From Thiosulfativibrio sp964387695 (GTDB taxonomy: Bacteria; Pseudomonadota; Gammaproteobacteria; Thiomicrospirales; Thiomicrospiraceae), in contig CAYLXI010000092.1 of NCBI GenBank assembly GCA_964387695.1, forward strand, positions 1 to 6,298: a DNA stretch of 6,298 nucleotides, written 5' to 3'. Under the pieces are notes generated by a model. It was not told the DNA's origin, ran no database searches, and saw nothing but the letters and a program-made list of their open reading frames with translations. A program made the translations under genes and the position numbers. This document shows positions 1-6,298 of this stretch, piece after piece (positions within the stretch are counted from its first letter, which is position 1; each line of letters opens with the position of its first letter).

Positions 1-15
1 AATCTAGATTTTGAT

Positions 16-40
16 GCCTCTGCTCAGGGAGGCTTGTTTT
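16..40 (+). terminator. Rho-independent terminator of an upstream gene
   Basis: GCCTC at 16-20 pairs with GAGGC at 29-33, and a T-G wobble at 21/28 can close the loop to six bases. The tract TTGTTTT follows at once (34-40). This is the classic form of an intrinsic terminator reading on the + strand. The gene it would end lies left of the window; only stop codons (TAG at 5-7, TGA at 12-14) are visible before it. It would insulate dapA from upstream transcription. The stem is short but GC-rich. Confidence 0.6.
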
Positions 41-160
41 AAATCGGACAGTAGTAGTTTTTACTATAATTACTGGCTTTTTTGAACCTGGCATGAGTTT
101 ATGTTGGATTTGATTAGAGTTGTGGTTTAAGCGAGAATTGCTGAGAGTTCCATTAATGGC

Positions 161-189
161 TTGAAGAAAAAGGTCTTAGGCGTTAGTAT
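161..189 (+). promoter_or_regulatory. Candidate sigma70-type promoter for dapA-bamC-purL
   Basis: TTGAAG (161-166, 4 of 6 to TTGACA) and TAGTAT (184-189, 4 of 6 to TATAAT) are separated by exactly 17 bases. Transcription would start near 195-197 and leave a leader of about 27 bases before the dapA start, with the ribosome site inside it. A perfect TATAAT also occurs at 65-70, just after the upstream terminator, but has no convincing -35 element; it could be a second, more distal start. This is motif matching by eye in AT-rich DNA, so confidence is limited. Confidence 0.4.
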
Positions 190-210
190 TACTCTCTTAA
201 TATATGTTTT

Positions 211-215
211 AGGAG
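211..215 (+). promoter_or_regulatory. Ribosome binding site fixing the dapA GTG start
   Basis: AGGAG sits 7 bases before the GTG at 223. No ATG, GTG or TTG lies in frame upstream before the stop TAG at 184-186. The next in-frame ATG (238) would remove the first five residues, which belong to the conserved DapA N-terminus (MFxG). The GTG start is therefore well supported. Confidence 0.8.
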
Positions 216-222
216 TGGGGCT

Positions 223-1107
223 GTGTTTAGAGGCTGTATGGTTGCATTGGTAACGCCAATGCTAGAAGGTGAAGTGGTTGATTTTAAAGCGTTAGCTCAA
301 TTAGTTGAGTTTCATATTCAATCTAATACGAAAGCCATTGTTGCAATGGGTACGACTGGTGAGTCAGCTACCTTGAACATGAAAGAGCATTGTGAGGTGG
401 TTAAGTTTGTAGTCGATACGGTAGCGGGAAGATTACCTGTTATTGCAGGAACAGGTGCTAACTCAACACAAGAAGCGATTGAGTTAACCCAGTATGCTAA
501 AGAAGCTGGAGCAGACGCTTGTTTGTTAGTGACACCTTATTATAACAAGCCAACTCAAGAGGGTCTTTATCTTCATTATAAGAAAATAGCAGAAGAAGTT
601 GATATTCCACAAGTTCTTTATAATGTTCCAGGAAGAACAGCATGTGATTTGCTTCCAGAGACAATTGCTCGTTTAGCTAAAATAAAAAATATTGTTGGCG
701 TGAAAGAAGCTACTGGAGAGATAGGCAGAGTTCAAACTATCATAAAATTGGTTAAGGACGAAGATTTTGATCTCTATACCGGAGATGATGCAACTGCGAT
801 TGAGTTTATATTGTTAGGAGGGCATGGAGGTATTTCTGTTACCGCTAATGTTGCCCCACAAGCGTTAAGCGAAGCCTACGATTTAGCCCTAGAAGGTAAA
901 GCAGAAGCCGCGAGGTTGAAAGATAAGCCTTTGAAATCTCTGCATGAAGTTTTATTTAGTGAATCTAATCCTATTCCTGTTAAATGGGCGTTATATGAAA
1001 TGGGGTTAATTGGCTCTAGCTTGCGTTTACCCTTAACAATATTGTCAGAATCTTATCAGCCACAAGTCAAATCTGCTTTAATTGAAGCTGGAGTAATAAA
1101 TGCCTAA
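223..1107 (+). CDS. dapA: 4-hydroxy-tetrahydrodipicolinate synthase
   Basis: DapA condenses pyruvate with L-aspartate-4-semialdehyde to 4-hydroxy-tetrahydrodipicolinate, the committed step to diaminopimelate (peptidoglycan) and lysine, in the cytoplasm. The 294-residue protein has the normal family length (E. coli 292) and forms a single TIM barrel. The Schiff-base lysine is K161 in GVKEATG; T44-T45 in the GTTGES motif, Y107 in TPYYN, Y133 and R138 in LYNVPGR are the other known active-site residues, numbered exactly as in E. coli. GGHGGISVTANV, near residues 204-215, is a family signature. Of the lysine feedback site, S48, A49, H56, N80, E84 and Y106 are kept but position 53 is Met where E. 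coli has His. The start is GTG. The 3' end overlaps bamC by 8 bases and carries its ribosome site. The family also contains N-acetylneuraminate lyases and other aldolases, but the residue set and the bamC neighbour favour DapA. Confidence 0.97.
   Translation: MFRGCMVALVTPMLEGEVVDFKALAQLVEFHIQSNTKAIVAMGTTGESATLNMKEHCEVVKFVVDTVAGRLPVIAGTGANSTQEAIELTQYAKEAGADACLLVTPYYNKPTQEGLYLHYKKIAEEVDIPQVLYNVPGRTACDLLPETIARLAKIKNIVGVKEATGEIGRVQTIIKLVKDEDFDLYTGDDATAIEFILLGGHGGISVTANVAPQALSEAYDLALEGKAEAARLKDKPLKSLHEVLFSESNPIPVKWALYEMGLIGSSLRLPLTILSESYQPQVKSALIEAGVINA
1090..1093 (+). promoter_or_regulatory. bamC ribosome binding site inside the dapA coding end
   Basis: GGAG lies within the last codons of dapA, 6 bases before the bamC ATG at 1100. 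Ribosomes finishing dapA at 1107 are already on top of the bamC start, so translation is probably coupled. A second in-frame ATG at 1121 (residue 8) has no comparable upstream site, and starting there would leave only one Lys before the hydrophobic stretch of the lipoprotein signal, so 1100 is preferred. Confidence 0.65.
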
Positions 1108-2227
1108 TTTTTCTAAAACAATGCCTTTAGTGGTCAAACCTATATTGTTAATTACACTGCTGGGCTTATCTGGTTGTGCTTCATTAAATTCTTCTGAAAA
1201 AGATTTTCGTGATACAGAAGCTACTATGGCTAAAGATTTAGCAATGCCGCCTAGACTAATTTCTCCTGCACAAGTTAATCATGATTTTTATACAGCGATT
1301 GCTAGCACTGAAGGGCAGGTAAAAACTACACAAATCCCATCTTATCAAGCACAAGGGTTGCAAGTAAAGTCTAATTTAAGTGAACGATGGCTTGAAATTG
1401 AAAGTGTTAATAGTCAAGAAGTTTGGCTTGGTGTACAAAATTTTCTTGCCTCTTTAGGTATGCCAGTAAAAGAAGCTCGTAAAGATATTGGTATTATTAA
1501 AACAGAATTTACTCCCAGAAAAGAATTAGTTCCTTTAGGAAATATTGGTGCGCTAACAAAATTATTTAATGTTTGGCGAGACGAGCATGCTGTCGGTGCT
1601 TATGATCGTTTAATTGCAAGGGTTGAAACTGATCTTGATGATAATAAAGTAAGAGTTTACTTTCATCATTATGTTATTTTTGCAGACACAGATAAAGATG
1701 GTAATAGGATTTTAGGTAACGCAAGAATAAGGCCTTATGACCCAATGTTTGAAGCTAAAACACTATATCAAGCGATGATTTTCTTTGGTGCAACCCAAGC
1801 CAATGCATTACAGCAAATTGAAATGGCCGAGTATCGAATGGAAATGGTCGAGGGTACCGCTTTTGCTGGTATTAAAATGAGAGCAGGATTAAATGAATCA
1901 TGGAGCTATTTACAGTCTATGTTACATCGTGCTGATTGGCGTTTAGATAAAGTTGATATTCAAAATTACCAGGCGTGGGTAAAAGTCCCTGATGATGCAA
2001 GAACAGAAATTGGGCTATTATCTAAGTTAGCTTTCTGGCGAGTAGAAGACGAGAGAAATATCCCAGAAATAGTGAGGTTTACCGTAAAAGTTGCTAAGGA
2101 TGATTCTGGTAACCCCCTTGTGCCTACGGTAACGATTTTAACCGTAAGTTCGCTGGATGGTGAAGCACCACTAGATGAAAAAAATCGTGAGTATATTTTT
2201 AATCAGCTAGGCTTTACAGCTCAATAG
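1100..2227 (+). CDS. bamC: Outer-membrane assembly lipoprotein BamC (NlpB/DapX family)
   Basis: BamC is an accessory lipoprotein of the BAM complex, which folds beta-barrel proteins into the outer membrane; in E. coli it binds BamD through an extended N-terminal segment. Here a signal peptide runs from residue 1 to 25, with a hydrophobic core near 14-23 and lipobox LSGC, so C26 is the predicted lipidated residue. Ala at +2 and Ser at +3 lack the Asp inner-membrane retention signal, fitting outer-membrane sorting. Residues about 27-90 are low-complexity and polar, with a DFRDTE..MAKDLAMPP stretch resembling the BamD-binding region. A first helix-grip domain starts near R96-W97 (RWLEIES) and a second near F255-W280. 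The length of 375 residues is somewhat above E. coli (344). BamC is poorly conserved in sequence, so the call also leans on its place directly after dapA, as in E. coli. Spacing to purL is 8 bases with no terminator between. Confidence 0.9.
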   Translation: MPNFSKTMPLVVKPILLITLLGLSGCASLNSSEKDFRDTEATMAKDLAMPPRLISPAQVNHDFYTAIASTEGQVKTTQIPSYQAQGLQVKSNLSERWLEIESVNSQEVWLGVQNFLASLGMPVKEARKDIGIIKTEFTPRKELVPLGNIGALTKLFNVWRDEHAVGAYDRLIARVETDLDDNKVRVYFHHYVIFADTDKDGNRILGNARIRPYDPMFEAKTLYQAMIFFGATQANALQQIEMAEYRMEMVEGTAFAGIKMRAGLNESWSYLQSMLHRADWRLDKVDIQNYQAWVKVPDDARTEIGLLSKLAFWRVEDERNIPEIVRFTVKVAKDDSGNPLVPTVTILTVSSLDGEAPLDEKNREYIFNQLGFTAQ

Positions 2228-2231
2228 GAAG
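2226..2231 (+). promoter_or_regulatory. purL ribosome binding site overlapping the bamC stop
   Basis: AGGAAG begins inside the bamC stop codon (TAG, 2225-2227) and ends 4 bases before the purL ATG at 2236. Its AGGA core is 6 bases from the start. The tight layout leaves no room for a separate purL promoter in the gap, so purL is most likely read from the dapA transcript, although a promoter within bamC cannot be excluded. Confidence 0.6.
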
Positions 2232-2235
2232 TTTT

Positions 2236-5200
2236 ATGCAAGTTATTTGGGGTAATGCCGCTCTTTCAGATTATCGGTTAAAACAGTTATTAGATAAATT
2301 ATCTGCTTGTGGAAAGATTAAATCTCTTAAAGCCCAGTATATTTATTTTGTTGATTTAGAAAAAGAACTAACGTTAAAAGAAAATGCTAAGTTACAACAA
2401 CTTTTAAACGGACATGGTAACCATATTATTACTGGCTTAACCAAGCATAGCTGTATTGTTTCGCCTAGAATTGGGACTATTTCTCCTTGGTCATCTAAAG
2501 CAACAGACATTGTTCATACCTGTGGCATAAATTCAATTATCCGCATTGAAAGAGGAATTGTTTATAGTTTTAAAGAAATTGATTCTAGCGACCAATCATC
2601 AATGGAATCCCTGGTTCATGACAGAATGATGCAGCAAGTATTTCATTCTTTAGAAGCGTTGCAAAACTTATTCTCTCATCAAAATCCTAAGCCATATAGC
2701 ACGGTTGATATACTGAATGAAGGTCGTAGTGCTTTAGTAAAAGCAAATGTTGACATGGGATTGGCTCTAAATAAAGATGAAATTGATTATTTAGTGGATG
2801 CTTTTAAAAAGTTAAAGCGTAACCCTGTTGACGCAGAACTAATGATGTTTGCCCAAGCCAATTCTGAACATTGTCGCCATAAAATATTTAATGCAAATTG
2901 GACTATTGATGAAGCTGACAAGCCAAACACCCTGTTTGGCATGATTCGTAATACTCATCAAAAAAACCCTCAAGGTGTTTTATCCGCCTATAGTGATAAT
3001 GCCGCGGTTGTAGAAGGTTTAGCCGCTACGCGTTTTTTTCCAAATCCTCAGACTAAGCAATATAGTTACCATGAAGAAAAGGTACATTTTCAAATAAAAG
3101 TAGAAACCCATAACCATCCTACAGCCATTTCTCCAGGTCCTGGAGCTGCGACAGGATCAGGGGGTGAAATTCGTGATGAAGGGGCGACGGGTCGAGGTTC
3201 TAAACCTAAATCTGGTCTAACAGGTTTTAGCGTTTCTAATTTAAATATTCCTGGTTTTAAACAGCCTTGGGAGCGAGACTACGGCAAGCCTTCTCGTATT
3301 GCTTCACCATTGGATATCATGTTAGAAGGGCCTTTAGGTGCGGCAGGTTTTAATAATGAATTTGGTCGTCCTGCCATTAATGGTTATTTTCGTAGCTATG
3401 AAAACCCACTGCTTACCGAAAAGGGTGAAGAGGTTCGTGGTTATCATAAACCAATTATGCTAGCTGGTGGTTTAGGGAGTATTCGAGAAGAACATGTGCT
3501 TAAAAATGAAATACCTGTTGGAGCAAAGCTCGTTATTTTAGGCGGTCCAGCAATGCTCATTGGTTTAGGAGGCAGTGCCGCTTCTTCAATAGAAACAGGC
3601 TCTGGCGAAGAGGCATTAGATTTTGCTTCAGTGCAAAGAGAAAACCCTGAAATGGAACGGCGTGCACAAGAAGTTATTGATCGTTGCACCTATTTAGGAA
3701 TAGACTCACCTATTGCCTCTATTCACGATGTTGGGGCAGGGGGGATTTCTAATGCTTTTCCTGAGTTAGTAAATGATGCGGGAAGAGGAGGCAGTATTGA
3801 ATTGCGTGCGGTGCTCAATGATGAGCCAGGCATGTCTCCAATGGAGATTTGGAGTAATGAATCTCAAGAACGCTATGTTATTGCAATTTATGCAGATAAA
3901 ATTGCGGAATTTGAAATGATTTGTCAACGCGAAAGATGTCTTTACGCCATTGTTGGAGAAGCCACCAAAGAGCAAAATCTTATTGTGCATGATAGCGTGT
4001 TTGATAACAATCCCGTTAATATGCCCTTAGATATTTTACTGGGTAATCCTCCTAAAATGCATAGAACTGCAAAAACAAGGATTATCCCTCAGCCTGGATT
4101 TGAAACATCAATACTAGATTTTAATGAGCTAACAGAGAGGTTGTTAAATCTTCCTACCATTGCCAGTAAGAAGTTCTTGATAACCATTGGTGATCGCTCT
4201 ATTACTGGCATGGTAACAAGAGATCAAATGGTTGGTCCTTGGCAAGTTCCAGTCGCCAATGCGGGGGTAACCTGTGCAGACTATAAAGGATATACCGGAG
4301 AGGCAATGGCAAGTGGCGAACGCCCGCCCGTTGCCTTAATAAACCCCAAAGCCTCGGCAAGACTTTCTATTGCAGAGGCTATTACTAATATTGCCTGTGC
4401 CAAAATTGAAAAAATGGGAGATATTAAAATATCCGCAAACTGGATGTCAGCAGCAGGGCATCCTGGTGAAGATTCAGCCTTGTATGATGCCGTTGAAACC
4501 GTTGGATTAGAGCTTTGTCCCGCACTAGGAATAGCCGTGCCTGTAGGTAAAGATTCTATGTCAATGAAGACGGTTTGGGAAGACGATGGAATATCCAAAT
4601 CTGTAACCTCTCCTCTATCCCTAAATATAACGACTTTTGCACCTGTAACAGATGTCCGCAAAACCATAACCCCGCAGTTAAGAACTGATTTGGGGGCTAC
4701 GGAGATTTTAACAATTGATTTAAGCCGAGGAAAAAACCGTATTGGAGGCAGTTGTTTAGCTCAAGTTTATAATCAAATAGGCGATGTATCTGCCGATTTA
4801 GATTCCGCAGAAGATTTGTTAAATTTATTTAATGCCACGCAAGATTTACTCTCAAAAGACTTGATGCTGGCTTATCATGACAGATCAGACGGTGGTTTTT
4901 TAGTTACTTTATTAGAAATGGCATTTGCAGGACATTGCGGTCTTAATTTAGATACTTCAAACTTAGGTTCAGAACCTATTGCCGCTTTATGTTCTGAAGA
5001 AGTGGGAATTGCCATTCAAATTAAAGCTACAGATAAACCCGCGGTTGAAGAGATTTTAGAATCTTATAATTTACTAGACACGCTTTCTTGGGTAGGATCT
5101 GTTTCTTTAGACGATCAAATTTCAATTTCTTCTCACAATAAATTATTACTAGATAAGCCTAGAAAAAAATTAGAATCTTGGTGGTCAGAAACTTCTTATC

Positions 5201-6105
5201 ATATGCAATCCTTACGAGATAATGATAAATGTGCCACGCAAGAATTTTCAGCCATTCAAAATGATGCCAATACGGAAATTAATCCAGTGGTCACTTTTGA
5301 CATGAATGAAGATATTACCGCAAAGTTTGACAAAAATAACCGCCCTAAAGTTGCAATTTTACGGGAGCAAGGGGTTAATGGTCAACAGGAAATGGCAGCC
5401 GCTTTTGATAAAGCAGGGTTTGATGCCATAGATGTTCATATGACAGATATTTTATCTGGTCGAATTAAACTTTCTATCTTTAAAGGTTTAATCGCCTGTG
5501 GTGGTTTTTCTTACGGTGATGTTTTAGGTGCAGGACGGGGTTGGGCAAATTCTATTTTGTTTAATGCAACGGCTCGAATTGAATTTTCTACTTTTTTTGA
5601 ACGCAAAGACACTTTTACTCTAGGTGTTTGTAATGGCTGTCAAATGCTTTCTAATTTAAAAGAAATCATTCCTGGTGCAGAAAACTGGCCTGCTTTTGTG
5701 AAAAATGAGTCTGAGCAATTTGAAGCCAGATTTTCTCAAGTTAAAATTCAAGAATCGCCCTCTATTTTATTAAAAGATATGGCAGGCACTAGAATTCCAG
5801 TTGCTGTTTCTCATGGGGAAGGGCGGATGGATTTTGGTGGAAAATCAATAAAATCTATTAAAGGCTTAGTAAGCTTGTGTTATGTTGATGCAACAGGAAA
5901 ACCTACCGAAGGTTATCCTTTTAACCCCAATGGAACAGCAGGCGGAATGACGGGATTAACCACTCCAGATGGTAGAGTTACGATTATGATGCCTCATCCA
6001 GAAAGAGTTTTTAGGAGCGTACAAAATTCTTGGTATCCAGATAGTTGGGGAGAAGATGGTCCTTGGATGCGGTTATTTAGAAATGCTAGAAAGTGGGTAG
6101 GTTAA
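2236..6105 (+). CDS. purL: Phosphoribosylformylglycinamidine synthase, large single-chain form
   Basis: PurL converts FGAR, glutamine and ATP to FGAM, step four of purine synthesis, in the cytoplasm. At 1289 residues it is the long form that fuses a PurS-like N-domain, the two-lobed synthase and a glutaminase (E. coli 1295). Order seen: N-domain about 1-150; linker ending in ANSEHCRHK (208-216, holding the conserved His of the SEHC motif); THNHP with GSGGEIRDEG (about 291-316); GPLGAAGFNNEFGRP (365-379); IHDVGAGG (496-503); then the second lobe with GDRSITGMV (652-660), AGHPGED (740-746), PVGKDSMSMK (769-778) and YHDRSDGG (880-887). The class I glutaminase domain starts near R1036 and shows GGFSYGD (1089-1095), nucleophile C1132 in GVCNGC, SHGEGR (1192-1197), and H1254 and E1256 in MPHPER, completing the triad. 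All key residues are present and the frame is intact. It is the last gene of the operon and ends before a strong terminator. In E. coli the gene in this slot is purC. Confidence 0.98.
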   Translation: MQVIWGNAALSDYRLKQLLDKLSACGKIKSLKAQYIYFVDLEKELTLKENAKLQQLLNGHGNHIITGLTKHSCIVSPRIGTISPWSSKATDIVHTCGINSIIRIERGIVYSFKEIDSSDQSSMESLVHDRMMQQVFHSLEALQNLFSHQNPKPYSTVDILNEGRSALVKANVDMGLALNKDEIDYLVDAFKKLKRNPVDAELMMFAQANSEHCRHKIFNANWTIDEADKPNTLFGMIRNTHQKNPQGVLSAYSDNAAVVEGLAATRFFPNPQTKQYSYHEEKVHFQIKVETHNHPTAISPGPGAATGSGGEIRDEGATGRGSKPKSGLTGFSVSNLNIPGFKQPWERDYGKPSRIASPLDIMLEGPLGAAGFNNEFGRPAINGYFRSYENPLLTEKGEEVRGYHKPIMLAGGLGSIREEHVLKNEIPVGAKLVILGGPAMLIGLGGSAASSIETGSGEEALDFASVQRENPEMERRAQEVIDRCTYLGIDSPIASIHDVGAGGISNAFPELVNDAGRGGSIELRAVLNDEPGMSPMEIWSNESQERYVIAIYADKIAEFEMICQRERCLYAIVGEATKEQNLIVHDSVFDNNPVNMPLDILLGNPPKMHRTAKTRIIPQPGFETSILDFNELTERLLNLPTIASKKFLITIGDRSITGMVTRDQMVGPWQVPVANAGVTCADYKGYTGEAMASGERPPVALINPKASARLSIAEAITNIACAKIEKMGDIKISANWMSAAGHPGEDSALYDAVETVGLELCPALGIAVPVGKDSMSMKTVWEDDGISKSVTSPLSLNITTFAPVTDVRKTITPQLRTDLGATEILTIDLSRGKNRIGGSCLAQVYNQIGDVSADLDSAEDLLNLFNATQDLLSKDLMLAYHDRSDGGFLVTLLEMAFAGHCGLNLDTSNLGSEPIAALCSEEVGIAIQIKATDKPAVEEILESYNLLDTLSWVGSVSLDDQISISSHNKLLLDKPRKKLESWWSETSYHMQSLRDNDKCATQEFSAIQNDANTEINPVVTFDMNEDITAKFDKNNRPKVAILREQGVNGQQEMAAAFDKAGFDAIDVHMTDILSGRIKLSIFKGLIACGGFSYGDVLGAGRGWANSILFNATARIEFSTFFERKDTFTLGVCNGCQMLSNLKEIIPGAENWPAFVKNESEQFEARFSQVKIQESPSILLKDMAGTRIPVAVSHGEGRMDFGGKSIKSIKGLVSLCYVDATGKPTEGYPFNPNGTAGGMTGLTTPDGRVTIMMPHPERVFRSVQNSWYPDSWGEDGPWMRLFRNARKWVG

Positions 6106-6139
6106 TTTTAACCTCCTTAGAAAATAAATATTAACGAAT

Positions 6140-6177
6140 ACCTCGTTTGATCTATAGATTAAGCGGGGTTTTTTTTT
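6140..6177 (+). terminator. Strong rho-independent terminator after purL
   Basis: Bases 6140-6154 can pair along their whole length with 6155-6169, allowing three G-T wobbles; in practice the centre (CTATAG) would form the loop. The base of the stem is ACCTCG against CGGGGT, and a run of nine T (6169-6177) follows directly. It lies 34 bases after the purL stop and closes the dapA-bamC-purL transcript. In reverse the flank is only loosely T-rich, so it looks mainly one-directional. Confidence 0.9.
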
Positions 6178-6286
6178 GATGTTATAGATGAGTTATATGA
6201 AAACTTGGCATTCAATTTTTAAGAAAATAATTAGAGCCTCCTCAAAAAATAAAAACCAAGTAAAAACAAGTAGATAAGCCGCTTAA

Positions 6287-6295
6287 TGGTATAAT
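6287..6295 (+). promoter_or_regulatory. Extended -10 promoter of a gene right of the window
   Basis: TGGTATAAT at 6287-6295 is a perfect extended -10 element (TGN followed by TATAAT). At 17-base spacing the -35 position (6267-6272) reads CAAGTA, a poor match, which is common for extended -10 promoters or ones needing an activator. It lies after the purL terminator and the window ends three bases later, so the gene or RNA it serves is not visible. Confidence 0.55.
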
Positions 6296-6298
6296 AGA

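Noticed and set aside
1..10. AATCTAGATT, a perfect palindrome at the window edge
   Set aside because: It is ten bases of AT-rich sequence with nothing visible to its left. It may belong to the end of the upstream gene, so no function can be argued.
101..130. Short ORF in the dapA leader (ATG at 101, nine codons), as a possible leader peptide
   Set aside because: No ribosome site precedes it, it has no Lys codons as an attenuator of lysine synthesis would, and it lies upstream of the preferred promoter. A still shorter ATG-TTT-TAG at 204-212 is equally unconvincing.
41..222. Riboswitch or lysine-sensing leader before dapA
   Set aside because: I see no conserved lysine-riboswitch stems or a terminator hairpin near the dapA start, and the preferred promoter leaves a leader of only about 27 bases.
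3444..4667. Three open frames of 74-128 codons on the minus strand inside purL
   Set aside because: They lie wholly opposite strongly conserved PurL motifs, have no recognisable protein features, and are explained as antisense shadows of purL.
6205..6231. TTGGCA (6205-6210) with AATAAT (6226-6231) as a promoter, or TTGGCA as half of a sigma54 site
   Set aside because: Spacing is only 15 bases for sigma70, and the GC element expected about ten bases downstream for sigma54 is missing. The motif at 6287-6295 is far better.
6181..6242. Perfect AGGAGG on the minus strand (complement of 6237-6242), hinting at a small minus-strand gene
   Set aside because: The nearest minus-strand ATG is about 25 bases away and opens only nine codons before a stop. 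No plausible gene follows.

Overview
The window reads as an ordinary chromosomal operon from an AT-rich gammaproteobacterium. All three genes lie on the + strand in the order dapA, bamC, purL. They are packed tightly: dapA and bamC overlap by 8 bases, and bamC and purL are 8 bases apart. The lineage call rests on bamC, a lipoprotein of the outer-membrane assembly machine typical of Gammaproteobacteria, on its position directly behind dapA as in Escherichia coli, and on a long single-chain PurL that matches the enterobacterial enzyme closely by memory. The AT-rich codon use would fit a marine sulfur-oxidiser or symbiont-type gammaproteobacterium, but that narrower placement is a guess.

Layout: bases 1-222 hold no gene. 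They contain a compact rho-independent terminator, probably for a gene left of the window, then a leader with a plausible sigma70-type promoter and a short palindrome. Next come dapA (GTG start, 223-1107), bamC (1100-2227) and purL (2236-6105). A strong hairpin terminator with nine T follows at 6140-6177. The last 120 bases are gene-free on both strands as far as I can see and end with an extended -10 promoter motif (TGGTATAAT) that probably drives a gene just right of the window.

Functionally, DapA makes the first committed intermediate of lysine and diaminopimelate (needed for peptidoglycan), BamC is an accessory part of the complex that inserts beta-barrel proteins into the outer membrane, and PurL carries out the fourth step of purine synthesis. 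The first two are linked by envelope growth; PurL is a housekeeping passenger of the same transcript. In E. coli the purine gene following dapA-bamC is purC, so purL in that slot is the most notable point of gene order here. All catalytic residues I can place in DapA and PurL are present and no gene is broken. I found no mobile element, CRISPR array, RNA gene or undescribed system; the findings concern regulation and small sequence oddities and carry modest scores.
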